Positions 26,645 to 35,322 of a DNA stretch of 39,476 nucleotides are shown one piece after another. The DNA is from Chlorobium sp. GTDB lineage: Bacteria; Bacteroidota; Chlorobiia; Chlorobiales; Chlorobiaceae. The stretch spans positions 1-39,476 of the forward strand of contig SZYA01000079.1 of the NCBI GenBank assembly GCA_005843815.1. Direction: 5' to 3'. Each line of letters begins with the position of its first letter. Positions within the stretch are counted from its first letter, which is position 1. Both the position numbers and the translations under genes were made by a program. The notes beneath the pieces are model-generated. The model saw only the letters and a program-made list of their open reading frames with translations. It had not been told where the DNA came from and searched no databases.

Positions 26645-27736
26645 ATGTCACTTCGCTGCGGCATTGTCGGACTGCCAAACGTCGGAAAATCAACGCTTTT
26701 CAATGCCATAACGGCAAAACAGGCTGAAGCAGCCAACTATCCCTTTTGTACCATAGAGCCAAATGTTGGGACAGTTCTTGTACCCGATGAGCGGATGCAG
26801 CAGATTGCTGATGTCGTCAAGACCCCTACACTTGTACCGGCAACCCTTGAAATTGTTGATATCGCTGGCCTGGTCAAAGGGGCAAGCAAGGGCGAAGGGC
26901 TTGGAAACCAGTTTCTCTCCCACATCAGGGAGGTTGATGCCATTGTTCACGTCGTTCGATGTTTTGATGACGACAATATTATTCATGTTGAGGGGAGAAT
27001 TGACCCGGCGGACGATATTGTCACCATTGAGACCGAGTTGATGCTCGCCGATCTCGACAGCATGGAGCGTCGCATCGAGAGGCTCCGGAAAAATGCCAGA
27101 AAGGAGAAAGAGCTTTTGTTGCAACTTGATGTGGCAGAAAAAATAATCACCGGCCTCGGTGCAGGCATTCCTGTCCGTAAAATTATCACGACTGCCGAAG
27201 AGCAGCTTATTGCCAAACAGTTTTTTCTTCTCTCCTCCAAACCAATCCTCTTTGCAGCCAATGTTGCGGAGGGCGATCTTCCTGACGGAAACAGTTACAC
27301 CGCAAAAGTTTCGGAAATTGCTGCGGCATCAGGCGCAAAAATGATCATCATCAGCGCAAAAACAGAGGCGGAGATTGCTGAGCTGCCAGAAGAGGAGCGC
27401 CCTGAGTTTCTTGAGAGTCTGGGACTTCATACCTCCGGTCTCGATCGGTTGCTTAAAACGGCCTATGACCTGCTTGGCCTCCAGACCTACTTTACTGCGG
27501 GCGAAAAAGAGGTTCATGCCTGGACTATCCGCAAGGGAGCTGCGGCGCCGGAAGCGGCGGGGGCCATCCATTCTGATTTTGAGAAGGGGTTTATCCGCGC
27601 AGAGGTGATGTTTTATCGCGACCTTATTGAGCTTGGTTCAGAGCAGAAGGTCAAGGTTGCAGGGAAGCTTCGGTCAGAAGGGAAGGAGTATATTGTCAAG
27701 GATGGCGATGTGATTGTTTTTCGGTTTAATGTATAG
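26645..27736 (+). CDS. ychF: Ribosome-binding ATPase YchF (OBG family)
   Basis: A 363-residue P-loop protein of the Obg/TRAFAC class that prefers ATP. G1 G-L-P-N-V-G-K-S is at residues 8-15. The switch region with [10 protein letters not shown] is near 74-83. A helical coiled-coil insertion lies at about 128-155, and a C-terminal TGS domain at about 280-363 ([13 protein letters not shown], then D-G-D-V-I-V-F-R-F). Length is normal. The family is linked to translation and oxidative-stress responses. It is divergent from cmk, and followed after 48 bases by the heptamer repeat at the murI start. Confidence 0.96.
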   Translation: MSLRCGIVGLPNVGKSTLFNAITAKQAEAANYPFCTIEPNVGTVLVPDERMQQIADVVKTPTLVPATLEIVDIAGLVKGASKGEGLGNQFLSHIREVDAIVHVVRCFDDDNIIHVEGRIDPADDIVTIETELMLADLDSMERRIERLRKNARKEKELLLQLDVAEKIITGLGAGIPVRKIITTAEEQLIAKQFFLLSSKPILFAANVAEGDLPDGNSYTAKVSEIAAASGAKMIIISAKTEAEIAELPEEERPEFLESLGLHTSGLDRLLKTAYDLLGLQTYFTAGEKEVHAWTIRKGAAAPEAAGAIHSDFEKGFIRAEVMFYRDLIELGSEQKVKVAGKLRSEGKEYIVKDGDVIVFRFNV

Positions 27737-27784
27737 TTTTCCAGTAATGGGACAATCGGCACAGGGATAAGAGAGAACGAATAC

Positions 27785-27812
27785 TTGTCAGTTGTCAGTT
27801 GTCAGTTGTCAG
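27785..27812 (+). repeat. Heptanucleotide tandem repeat TTGTCAG x4 at the murI start
   Basis: Four perfect copies of TTGTCAG run from 27785 to 27812, followed by TT. The unit is not a multiple of three. Each copy offers a TTG codon, but only the one at 27799 is in frame with murI. The Shine-Dalgarno-like GAGAG at about 27771-27775 is best spaced to the TTG at 27785, which is out of frame and stops after a dozen codons. A copy-number change would alter which TTG is usable. Confidence 0.92.
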
Positions 27813-28620
27813 TTATGATTTGAACAAGAGTCCAATTGGTATATTTGACTCCGGTATTGGCGGACTTACTGTTGTCAAAGCGATACAGGCGGCGCTGCCT
27901 TTTGAGCGGATTGTCTATTTTGGCGATACGGCGCGAGTGCCTTACGGACCCAAGTCACAGGTTGCCATCCGTAAATATGCGGCTGATGATACCGCTATTC
28001 TGATGCGCTATCAGCCAAAGATGATCATTGTTGCCTGTAACACCGTTTCAGCGCTTGCCCTTGATGTCGTTGAAAAATCATGTGGCCATATTCCAGTTAT
28101 CGGGGTGCTCAAGGCTGGCGCAAGCATGGCCGTGCAGGTGACAAAAAATCAACGTATCGGCGTTATCGGTACCCAGGCGACGATCTGTTCAAATGCCTAC
28201 GCCTGTGCCATTAATGAACTTGACGCTGACATCGAGGTGATTTCGCAGGCCTGCCCACTTTTTGTGCCCTTGGCAGAGGAGGGGTTTGTCAATCATCCTG
28301 CTACAAAACTTGTTGCCGAGCACTATCTTGCCGACCTGCGCAAAGAGAATATTGATACCCTTGTTTTGGGTTGTACGCACTATCCAATTCTTCGTCAGGT
28401 CATTGGTGAAACGGTTGGCAGCGGTATTCGGATTATTGATTCAGCAGAAGCTGTAGCTCTGAAAACCAGTGAGCTGTTGACGGAATCAGCTATGCTTAAT
28501 CGTTCGCAGAAAGCATCAGTTCCGCATCTTCTGGTGAGCGATCTGCCTCAAAAATTTAGTAATCTCTATCAGCTTTTTATGGGCTCTGAGCAGCCAGATG
28601 TTGATTTGGTGGAGGTGTAA
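27799..28620 (+). CDS. murI: Glutamate racemase
   Basis: A racemase that makes D-glutamate for peptidoglycan. The motif [15 protein letters not shown] marks the N-terminus. The two catalytic cysteines lie in V-A-C-N-T-V-S-A and in G-C-T-H-Y-P-I-L, and the intervening P-V-I-G-V block is typical. There is no in-frame ATG or GTG before the conserved region. Start choices are the TTG at 27799, inside the heptamer repeat (273 residues), or the TTG at 27820 (266 residues), just ahead of N-K-S-P-I-G. Both are weakly supported by ribosome binding sites. It is followed by ispH after 52 bases. Confidence 0.93.
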   Translation: MSVVSYDLNKSPIGIFDSGIGGLTVVKAIQAALPFERIVYFGDTARVPYGPKSQVAIRKYAADDTAILMRYQPKMIIVACNTVSALALDVVEKSCGHIPVIGVLKAGASMAVQVTKNQRIGVIGTQATICSNAYACAINELDADIEVISQACPLFVPLAEEGFVNHPATKLVAEHYLADLRKENIDTLVLGCTHYPILRQVIGETVGSGIRIIDSAEAVALKTSELLTESAMLNRSQKASVPHLLVSDLPQKFSNLYQLFMGSEQPDVDLVEV

Positions 28621-28672
28621 ATGTTGGAGAAATGCCAAACAATATTTATCCGATCGTTACTTGTTATATAAT

Positions 28673-29665
28673 ATGAAAGTACATCTTGATAGAACATCAT
28701 CAGGGTTTTGCATTGGAGTGCAGGGCACCATTAATGTTGCGGAAGAAAAGCTTCAGGAGCTGGGTGGATTATATTCGTTTGGTGATATTGTTCATAACGA
28801 AGTTGAGGTGCATCGACTTGAAGCCATGGGTCTTGTAACGGTGGATGACGAAGGGTTCAAGCAGTTACAGAATACGCATGTTCTGATTCGTGCGCATGGT
28901 GAGCCTCCCGAAACCTACCGTATTGCGCATGAGAACAATGTAACGGTTACCGACACCACCTGCCCCGTTGTCTCCAGATTGCAGCGCACCACCAGATTGC
29001 TGTTTGAGCTGGGTTACCAGATTATCATTTATGGAAAACGAGTGCATCCCGAAGTAATCGGTATTAATGGGCAATGCAAGAATAGCGCTATTATCATTAA
29101 ACATCCTGACCTGAGCGATGCTGCTGAGTTGGAGGGTTTTGATCCTGCAAAAAAAGCGGCGCTTATTTCCCAGACAACCATGGATGTACCGGGTTTTTAT
29201 GAGCTGAAAGCAAATCTGGAAGTTTATGTTGCGCAAGCACTTGGCATAGAAACTGCCCAATGGATGGCAATTCGCGATATTGACATCACCGCTGCCATGA
29301 CCAGCGTTCGCCCTATGCCGGGTTATGTTTTCAAAGACACAATTTGCCGACAGGTCTCCAACCGTAACCAGAAGCTGCACGACTTTGCCCTTGCTAACGA
29401 TGTCATCATTTTTGTGGCAGGAAAAAAGAGCTCGAACGGCCAGGTGCTCTACCATATTTGTAAAGCTGCAAATCCCCGCAGTTTCTTTATTGAAGATATC
29501 GACGATCTTGATGAAAATTGGCTGAACGGCAGCGACGGGAAATCCATCGAAAATGTTGGCGTTTGTGGTGCCACCTCCACGCCGATGTGGCATCTTGAAA
29601 AAGTCGCCCTTTATCTCGAACAGCATGTCGCTCATCCAGACTCCTCACAATCCAGCGAATCGTAA
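28673..29665 (+). CDS. ispH: 4-hydroxy-3-methylbut-2-enyl diphosphate reductase
   Basis: A 330-residue [4Fe-4S] enzyme for the last MEP pathway step, giving IPP and DMAPP. The cluster cysteines are Cys13 (G-F-C-I-G-V), Cys97 (T-T-C-P-V-V) and Cys225 (K-D-T-I-C, then N-R-N-Q). The H-P-E-V-I-G segment carries the catalytic Glu. I chose the ATG at 28673; a longer open frame begins inside murI but adds 25 residues with no homology. No clear Shine-Dalgarno sequence is seen. It is 12 bases upstream of the large flavoprotein gene, so they are probably co-transcribed. ispE of the same pathway is far away in the window. Confidence 0.96.
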   Translation: MKVHLDRTSSGFCIGVQGTINVAEEKLQELGGLYSFGDIVHNEVEVHRLEAMGLVTVDDEGFKQLQNTHVLIRAHGEPPETYRIAHENNVTVTDTTCPVVSRLQRTTRLLFELGYQIIIYGKRVHPEVIGINGQCKNSAIIIKHPDLSDAAELEGFDPAKKAALISQTTMDVPGFYELKANLEVYVAQALGIETAQWMAIRDIDITAAMTSVRPMPGYVFKDTICRQVSNRNQKLHDFALANDVIIFVAGKKSSNGQVLYHICKAANPRSFFIEDIDDLDENWLNGSDGKSIENVGVCGATSTPMWHLEKVALYLEQHVAHPDSSQSSES

Positions 29666-29677
29666 CGTTTTTTAGTT

Positions 29678-31663
29678 ATGCCAATACATTCCATTTCACT
29701 GACCATTAACCAGCAGGCTGTAACGGCAACACCGGGAACTTCAATTCTTGAAGCCGCAACTGCTGCCGGTATTGTTATTCCGACGCTCTGTTTCAATAAA
29801 TCTCTTGAGGAGACAGGTTCGTGCTGGATGTGCATTGTCGAAATCAAGGGAAAAAATCGCTTTGTGCCCGCATGTGATACACCGGTATCGGAGGGAATGG
29901 TTATCGAAACCGGGAATGAGACGCTTAACGCCATGAGGCGTCAAACTCTTGAGCGAATCGTCGAGGAGCATAGCGGCGATTGCATGGGCCCTTGCGAAAT
30001 CACCTGTCCGGCCGGTTGCGATATTCCCGGTTTTGTTGCGGCAATTGCCAGCAATAACGATGATCGAGCCATAAAGATTATCAAGCAGACGATTCCTCTT
30101 CCCGGTATTCTCGGCAGGGTCTGCCCGGCTCCCTGCGAAGATGAATGCCGGCGACATGGTGTTGACCAACCAGTCTCTATCTGTGCCCTGAAGCGCTATG
30201 CGGCTGACAAGGATTATGGGCAAGCCCACAGATTCATTCCTGAAATTTCTCCAAAAACGGGAAAAAAGGTAGCCATCGTTGGGTCGGGGCCAGCCGGTCT
30301 TACTGCAGCGTGGTTTCTTCTTTGCAATGGGCACGAGGTGACCATAGTTGAAGCGAGTGCGCAGGCTGGCGGGATGATGCGCTACGGTATTCCCCGCTTC
30401 AGGCTACCCGAATCCGTTATCGAGAGCGACATTGCAACGCTGATTGATATGGGGCTTAAGTTTCAGTTCAATACCACGTTCGGTAAGGATGTTACCCTTG
30501 AAACACTTCAGCGCACTTGTGATGCTGTGTTTCTGGCGATTGGTGCGCAAAAGGCGGCCACCATGAATATTCCGGGAGAAGATGAATCCGGAGTGACCAG
30601 CGGCATTGAGTTTCTTCGCAAAGCAGCATCAGGTGATCAGCTTCATCCAGGCAATCAGGTTGTGGTAACCGGCGGCGGCAACACCGCTATTGATGCTGCA
30701 CGGACAGCGATTCGTCTTGGTGCGTCAACGGTTACCATTCTCTATCGCCGATCCAGAAAAGAGATGCCCGCCAACGCTTCCGAAATTCAGGAGGCTCTGG
30801 CAGAAGGCATCACCCTTGTTGAATGGGCGGCACCAACTGCAATCAGGAGCGTGAATGGCGTACTCGAAATAACCGCAATAACCATGCAGCCGGGAGCGGT
30901 CGATGCATCAGGACGGAGAAGGCCAGTGCCGGTCGAAGGGTCGGAGTTCACCATAGCGGCCAACACCATTATCTCGGCTATCGGCCAGCAGATTGACCAC
31001 TCGGTGGCTCATGCAGCGGGCACAGGCACCGGAAAGTACGGCGAACTGCTGGTCAATCCAGCCACCCTGCAATCAGAATCGGTATGGCTGTTTGCCGGGG
31101 GCGATTGTGTTACCGGCACCGATACCGCCATCCGCGCGGTTGAGCAGGGAAAACGTGCGGCGTACGCCATCAATCTTTTTTTATGTGGGGAGAAGGTTGT
31201 TGCTCCGAAAGTTCCCTTTAATTCATCCTACGGTGCCAGAGACGAGGCACCACTGGCCTTTTACCAGCGGAAACAACCTGCGGCCAGAGTTGCTGTGCCA
31301 GAGCTGCCGCCATCAGAGCGCAGTGCGAGCTTCAGTGAAGTGGTCACAGGCTATACAGAAGCTCTGGCCCGCGAAGAGGCGGCGCGATGCCTCCAATGCA
31401 AATGTAATGCCATCAACGACTGCCGTCTTCGGGAACTGGCATCCCGTTATCCGCCCGTTCAGTCCTCACAAAAGCACGAACATCCGGGGTTTTACAAGGC
31501 CGAAAATGCCAACATCTCCATGGAGCGGGAAAAGTGCGTTGACTGTGGTATTTGTGTGCGCATGATCGAAGAGAGCAACGGCAAGGTTGATCTTGTGGTC
31601 ATGACGGAGAGCTGCCCGACCGGGGCACTGTCGGCACCTGCCGGTATGGCGGAGGTGAGATGA
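29678..31663 (+). CDS. Multi-cluster iron-sulfur flavoprotein: 2Fe-2S plus GltD-like NAD(P) oxidoreductase plus 4Fe-4S domains
   Basis: A 661-residue modular redox protein. Residues 1-80 are a NuoG/HoxU-like [2Fe-2S] domain with Cys38, Cys49, Cys52 and Cys66. Residues about 95-175 combine an H-x-x-D-C-like cluster segment (Cys102, 106, 110, 114) with the GltD-type cysteines Cys149, 153 and 157. Next is a GltD-like domain binding FAD (G-S-G-P-A-G at 202-207) and NAD(P)H (G-G-G-N-T-A-I-D near 330-337). The C-terminus adds two cysteine-rich stretches, C-L-Q-C-K-C and C-V-D-C-G-I-C with a later C-P-T-G. It resembles SfrB/NfnB-like electron-transfer proteins, not true glutamate synthase. No partner subunit is adjacent. 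Acceptor and donor are unknown. It is cytoplasmic, with no signal peptide. Confidence 0.85.
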   Translation: MPIHSISLTINQQAVTATPGTSILEAATAAGIVIPTLCFNKSLEETGSCWMCIVEIKGKNRFVPACDTPVSEGMVIETGNETLNAMRRQTLERIVEEHSGDCMGPCEITCPAGCDIPGFVAAIASNNDDRAIKIIKQTIPLPGILGRVCPAPCEDECRRHGVDQPVSICALKRYAADKDYGQAHRFIPEISPKTGKKVAIVGSGPAGLTAAWFLLCNGHEVTIVEASAQAGGMMRYGIPRFRLPESVIESDIATLIDMGLKFQFNTTFGKDVTLETLQRTCDAVFLAIGAQKAATMNIPGEDESGVTSGIEFLRKAASGDQLHPGNQVVVTGGGNTAIDAARTAIRLGASTVTILYRRSRKEMPANASEIQEALAEGITLVEWAAPTAIRSVNGVLEITAITMQPGAVDASGRRRPVPVEGSEFTIAANTIISAIGQQIDHSVAHAAGTGTGKYGELLVNPATLQSESVWLFAGGDCVTGTDTAIRAVEQGKRAAYAINLFLCGEKVVAPKVPFNSSYGARDEAPLAFYQRKQPAARVAVPELPPSERSASFSEVVTGYTEALAREEAARCLQCKCNAINDCRLRELASRYPPVQSSQKHEHPGFYKAENANISMEREKCVDCGICVRMIEESNGKVDLVVMTESCPTGALSAPAGMAEVR

Positions 31664-31667
31664 GGTG

Positions 31668-31943
31668 ATGATGCCTTTTCTTTCCGATACCACCTGGTGG
31701 ATAACGCTGGCTGTGGCGATGGCGGTTGCCACTCTTCCATCTTTGCTGAAATCGCTCAGGATGTTTCTCCTGCTGTTGATAGCTCTGCTGTGGCTTGCGG
31801 CAGTTATTGCCATGGGGGTGAGTGCCGGCTTTGTTGCTGCCCTTGCAGGTGGTGGAGTGTCGCTGCTTTGGGGTTTGCTGCTCACGCTTGCGTCACTGAT
31901 CTCTTCAGGTGTACAGCAGATGGCCAACAGACGTTACAGCTAA
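31668..31943 (+). CDS. Small hydrophobic membrane protein, unrecognised
   Basis: A 91-residue protein with two to three closely packed hydrophobic segments (about 9-24, 28-50 and 52-76: W-I-T-L-A-V-A-M-A-V, L-L-L-L-I-A-L-L-W-L-A, L-W-G-L-L-L-T-L-A-S). It ends in a short basic tail. The start could be GTG at 31665, ATG at 31668 or ATG at 31671; GGAGGTGAG just upstream favours 31668. It begins 4 bases after the flavoprotein stop, so it is probably translationally coupled and may be its membrane anchor. That role is inference only. Confidence 0.6.
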   Translation: MMPFLSDTTWWITLAVAMAVATLPSLLKSLRMFLLLLIALLWLAAVIAMGVSAGFVAALAGGGVSLLWGLLLTLASLISSGVQQMANRRYS

Positions 31944-31956
31944 TTTTCACCTCCAC

Positions 31957-32817
31957 TTAACCCCGCCGTCCCTGCGCAATAATCTCATTCAGCTCTGCCC
32001 CGATCAATCGCAGATCCTCATCCAGAAAATGAGACGAATGCAGGCGGGCGCGTTTGACCTCCGTCACATCAAGCACTGCATCCATGACATGTGGCTTGAA
32101 CAGGGGAGCGGCGCAGATCACCTTTCCCTCCGGCCCGGTGAGCGACGAGTTGCCCCAGTAGGTGAAGCTGTCCTCATTTCCCACACGGTTGATGCAGGCC
32201 ACATAGCTGCTGAAGAGAAACGAGTAGGTCGAGGTGATTGTTTGCCACTGGGTAACAATAGCGGGGTTGCCGCTGCCGGGCGACATGCGCAGGGGGCTCG
32301 ACATCAGCACAAAGAGCAGCTTGGCACCCTGATGGGCGAGCAGGTATGGCACCGAGACGTGCCAGAAATCTTCGCAGATGGCGACACCGATTTTGCCGAG
32401 CCTTTTTGAGGTGACCGCCTTGATCTGCTGACCGGCTGAAAAGTAGCGCAGCTCCTCAAACATGCCGTAAGTCGGCAGATAAATTTTGCGGTGAATGCTG
32501 CGACCAACTCCCTCCTCAAACATGAATGCCGAGTTATAGACGCCGTAGTCGTCGCTCAGTTCAATGCCGCCGCAGATAATGCAGATCTTTCGGCTCAATT
32601 CACGCAGGGGATTGAGCCGCGCATCCTCAATGTGCATGGCAATATCCTGTGCCGCATCCTGCACATTATACCCTGTCAGCGAGAGCTCGGGGAAGGCAAT
32701 GGCATCGGCACCATCACGGATAGCCTCTTCCGCAAGGGTGCAATGCTTGGCAAGATTCGCATCAAAATTGGCCAGTGTGCAATCAATCTGGGCTATTCGC
32801 AGTTTTGCGTTAAGCAT
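31957..32817 (-). CDS. Carbon-nitrogen hydrolase (nitrilase superfamily)
   Basis: A 286-residue amidase-type protein with the full Glu-Lys-Cys triad: Glu44 in F-P-E-L-S-L-T-G-Y, Lys111 in H-R-K-I-Y-L-P, and Cys148 in A-I-C-E-D-F-W. It most resembles the glutaminase half of NAD+ synthetase and related stand-alone amidases. The synthetase domain is absent, so it either pairs with another protein or is an independent amidase. The substrate cannot be read. It is convergent with the small membrane protein, with 13 bases between the stops. Its start overlaps the tail of the decayed permease fragment on the same strand. Confidence 0.85.
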   Translation of the reverse strand: MLNAKLRIAQIDCTLANFDANLAKHCTLAEEAIRDGADAIAFPELSLTGYNVQDAAQDIAMHIEDARLNPLRELSRKICIICGGIELSDDYGVYNSAFMFEEGVGRSIHRKIYLPTYGMFEELRYFSAGQQIKAVTSKRLGKIGVAICEDFWHVSVPYLLAHQGAKLLFVLMSSPLRMSPGSGNPAIVTQWQTITSTYSFLFSSYVACINRVGNEDSFTYWGNSSLTGPEGKVICAAPLFKPHVMDAVLDVTEVKRARLHSSHFLDEDLRLIGAELNEIIAQGRRG

Positions 32818-33067
32818 TGTTCGTGCAGTTTAGTGGTAAGGGTAGAAGAGATAGAAGGTAAGCGAAAGCATGGGACATCACGAGTGTTCCAAAGATGGAT
32901 GTGAGGATTGTCGCAGTCATTGAAGCCCCTTTCGGAATTCCTGCGGTAGCAAGAATGGCCGGATTGATGATAATGATGTAGGCCAGGGTGAAGAAGGTTG
33001 TAATACCGACCAATGTCTCCTGCCGGTAACTGGTGTGGTGCCTGTCGAATTCAAAGTAGATGCGCAT
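32810..33067 (-). pseudogene. NCS2-type purine/uracil permease, N-terminal remnant
   Basis: From the Met at 33067 about 85 codons remain. The first 60 or so match the N-terminus of the AzgA/PbuG-like permeases: F-E-F-D-R-H-H-T-S-Y-R-Q-E-T-L-V-G-I-T-T-F, then A-Y-I-I-I-I-N-P-A-I-L-A, then M-T-A-T-I-L-T-S-I-F-G-T-L-V-M. Homology stops there and the frame runs into unrelated sequence before ending inside the nitrilase start. Intact members have over 400 residues, so this is a truncated, non-functional copy. The downstream part has been lost by deletion. Confidence 0.75.
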
Positions 33068-33122
33068 GGCTGTGCTCAAGTTATGAAAAGTGAATTTCAA
33101 GGAGGAAAGATAACCATAATGG

Positions 33123-33419
33123 TTGGATATGGTGAAGCGCAAATTAGTAAAAGGGTTGATGGTGGATGAAATTCATAAATATCCTGACTGGGCGGTTGAC
33201 ATCAAGGCTATCTACGACTCTTTTCCGAAGTTGAACGTTCTCTTTTCAGGATCCAGCCTTTTGCAGATTTCAAAGCAAAAGGCGGATTTAAGCCGACGTG
33301 CAATCATCTTCAACCTGCATGGGCTCTCTTTTCGGCTTTCTCTACTGATAATTCATTTGCATTTCTTGTCTCTTCTGTTGTTTATTGTTGTTCAGTTGAC
33401 TCTTTCCAAATCGGCGTAG
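33123..33419 (+). pseudogene. AAA ATPase (AAA_14/DUF4143 type), internal remnant
   Basis: The frame gives 98 residues. About 13-72 match the middle of a family of prokaryotic ATPases: Walker B-like V-D-E-I-H-K-Y-P-D-W, then I-Y-D-S-F-P-K-L-N-V-L-F-S-G-S-S, then A-D-L-S-R-R-A-I-I-F-N-L-H-G-L-S-F-R. The Walker A region before it and the DUF4143 domain after it are missing. The tail past L-S-F-R is Leu-rich and looks degraded, possibly frameshifted. An AAGGAGG lies upstream at about 33099-33105 but serves no intact gene. This marks a decayed patch with the permease remnant. Confidence 0.7.
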
Positions 33420-33441
33420 TAACTCTAACTGATTATTTTAT

Positions 33442-33969
33442 ATGGGAAAAGTGATGCCTTACAAGGGGATGTGGCCGCAGGTGCATGAGACGGTTTTTAT
33501 GACCGATGGCGCTTTTGTGATTGGCGATGTCCATATCGGCGCGTATTCGAGTGTCTGGTTCAATACGGTGATACGGGGCGATGTCTGTCCGATTCGCATC
33601 GGCGAAAAAACCAGTGTGCAGGATAATGCAACGCTCCATGTTACCCACGACACCGGCCCGCTGAACATCGGCAACTGCGTGACCATCGGCCATGGCGCAG
33701 TGCTCCACGCCTGTACCGTGAAAGACAATGTGCTGATTGGTATGGGGGCGGTGCTGCTGGACGATTGCGTGATTGAACCCTGGTCAATTGTTGCTGCCGG
33801 CTCTTTGGTACGGCAGGGTTTTACGGTGCCGTCAGGGATGCTTGTGGCCGGTGTGCCCGCTAAAGTGATGCGCCCGATAACCGATGCCGAGCGGCAGAAT
33901 ATTGAGGAGTCGCCTGAAAATTATGTTCGCTATGCACAAAACTATCGGGATGATGAAAAACAGCCCTGA
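33442..33969 (+). CDS. Gamma-carbonic anhydrase family protein
   Basis: A 175-residue left-handed beta-helix protein with hexapeptide repeats, forming trimers. Zinc-ligand His residues fit at about His66 (T-L-H-V-T), His84 and His89 (I-G-H-G-A-V-L-H-A). The R-G-D-V and Q-D-N-A-T motifs are standard. Family members include active carbonic anhydrases and close relatives of uncertain activity (YrdA/PaaY-like), so the reaction is not proven. In a CO2-fixing green sulfur bacterium, bicarbonate supply is plausible. No Shine-Dalgarno sequence is seen. It stands 133 bases before the FAD enzyme gene on the same strand. Confidence 0.88.
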   Translation: MGKVMPYKGMWPQVHETVFMTDGAFVIGDVHIGAYSSVWFNTVIRGDVCPIRIGEKTSVQDNATLHVTHDTGPLNIGNCVTIGHGAVLHACTVKDNVLIGMGAVLLDDCVIEPWSIVAAGSLVRQGFTVPSGMLVAGVPAKVMRPITDAERQNIEESPENYVRYAQNYRDDEKQP

Positions 33970-34101
33970 TACAAGCGGTCTTCTTCCCTGATTTCATTAA
34001 ATTGCACCGCAAGTTTTTCGATTTGTTCCTGGCTGGTTTGCTTTTTGATCTTTTTTTCCAGTCCTGTTTTTTCACCGATATTATGTAACTCCTTGTCTGT
34101 T

Positions 34102-35295
34102 ATGATGCAAAACGATGTTGTTGTGGTTGGTGGTGGTATCAGTGGCCTCTCTCTCGCCTTTTATTGTGTCCAGGCTGGCATGAAAACCACCCTGCTTGAA
34201 AAGAGTGATACGCTTGGAGGCTCTTTTGCCTCTCCCCAGTACAGCGCAAACGGAAATAAATTCTGGCTTGAACTTGGGGCACACACCTGTTACAGCTCCT
34301 ATCAGAATCTGCTCGACATTGTTGACGCGTGCGGCATAACAGACACCATCATTCCGCGTGCAAAGGTACCCTTCACCCTGCTGGTGAATGACCACATCAA
34401 ATCGATTGTCTCCCAGCTCAATATTCTTGAACTGCTTCTCTCCGGCCCGAATATCTTTAAGCTCAAGAAAGAGGGAGAGAGCGTCAAATCCTACTATTCC
34501 AAAATTGTAGGTGAGAAGAACTACAATGATGTGATAAGCCACTTTTTCAATGCAGTCCCTTCACAGAAAACCGATGACTTTCCGGCTGACATGATGTTCA
34601 AAAGCCGGGAAAAGAGAAAGGATATGCTGAAAAACTATACCTTTAAGGGGGGCTTGCAGAGCGTTGCCCGGGTAATTGCGGCCAAAAGTGGTCTTAACGT
34701 GTTTTCCAGCCAGGATGTGAACTCGGTGAAGTTTGAGAATGGTTTGTATGAGATCAGGAGCGCCAATGGCGGAGAGTATGCTGCCAAAAAGCTTGTTCTT
34801 GCAACGCCGTCGGCGGTTGCCTCAAGGCTTCTGTGGGATATCAATCCCGATATAGCCAACCATCTCGGTCAGCTCAAGGCGGCTGAGGTAGACTCCATCG
34901 GCGTTATTGTCCGTAAGGAGCATGTTAAACTCAAACCGGTCGCGGCCATTATCTCACCGAATGATCTCTTTTACTCGATAGTCTCCCGCGACACCGTGCC
35001 CGACGATAACTATCGCGGCTTCTCCTTCCACTTCAAACCGGGTCTGGATGACAAGGCAAAAAGAGCCCGGATTACCGAAGTGCTTGGGGTGAGCTTTGCC
35101 AAGATCGAGCATACCGTTTCAAAAATCAATACCGTCCCTTCGTTGCGGATGGGTCACCATCAGTGGCTTGACAAGAGCAATGCAATGCTGAAAGGGAAAA
35201 AGAATCTGCTCATCACCGGTAACTATTTTGGAGGTATGGCAATAGAGGATTGTGTGAGTCGTTCGAAGAGTGAATTCGAGAGGCTGAAAGGGTAG
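34102..35295 (+). CDS. FAD-dependent oxidoreductase, protoporphyrinogen oxidase-like
   Basis: A 397-residue flavoprotein of the amine oxidase/protoporphyrinogen oxidase class. The FAD-binding G-G-G-I-S-G-L is at residues 10-16, followed by L-L-E-K-S-D-T-L-G-G. The F-K-G-G-L-Q-S motif lies in mid-protein, and a C-terminal G-N-Y-F-G-G-M-A-I-E-D-C block is typical of HemY-like enzymes. The likely role is oxidation of protoporphyrinogen IX in heme and bacteriochlorophyll synthesis, but carotenoid desaturase-type relatives cannot be excluded. Start at ATG 34102 or 34105; a TTG upstream is not supported. The MscS gene follows after 27 bases. Confidence 0.75.
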   Translation: MMQNDVVVVGGGISGLSLAFYCVQAGMKTTLLEKSDTLGGSFASPQYSANGNKFWLELGAHTCYSSYQNLLDIVDACGITDTIIPRAKVPFTLLVNDHIKSIVSQLNILELLLSGPNIFKLKKEGESVKSYYSKIVGEKNYNDVISHFFNAVPSQKTDDFPADMMFKSREKRKDMLKNYTFKGGLQSVARVIAAKSGLNVFSSQDVNSVKFENGLYEIRSANGGEYAAKKLVLATPSAVASRLLWDINPDIANHLGQLKAAEVDSIGVIVRKEHVKLKPVAAIISPNDLFYSIVSRDTVPDDNYRGFSFHFKPGLDDKAKRARITEVLGVSFAKIEHTVSKINTVPSLRMGHHQWLDKSNAMLKGKKNLLITGNYFGGMAIEDCVSRSKSEFERLKG

Positions 35296-35322
35296 CTTGA
35301 TCAAGCAACCGGAGAGAGGATG

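Noticed and set aside
28598-28672. Upstream start for ispH inside murI
   Set aside because: The added residues have no homology; the ATG at 28673 starts at the conserved N-terminus.
29241-29258. A GG-N10-GC string resembling a sigma-54 promoter
   Set aside because: It lies in the middle of the ispH coding region, and such strings occur by chance.
28865-29635. A 256-codon frame antisense to ispH
   Set aside because: ispH on the plus strand has all its catalytic residues; the antisense frame has no recognisable domain.
30993-31565. A 190-codon plus-strand frame inside the flavoprotein gene
   Set aside because: It is a shadow frame; the cysteine motifs of the overlapping flavoprotein show which frame is real.
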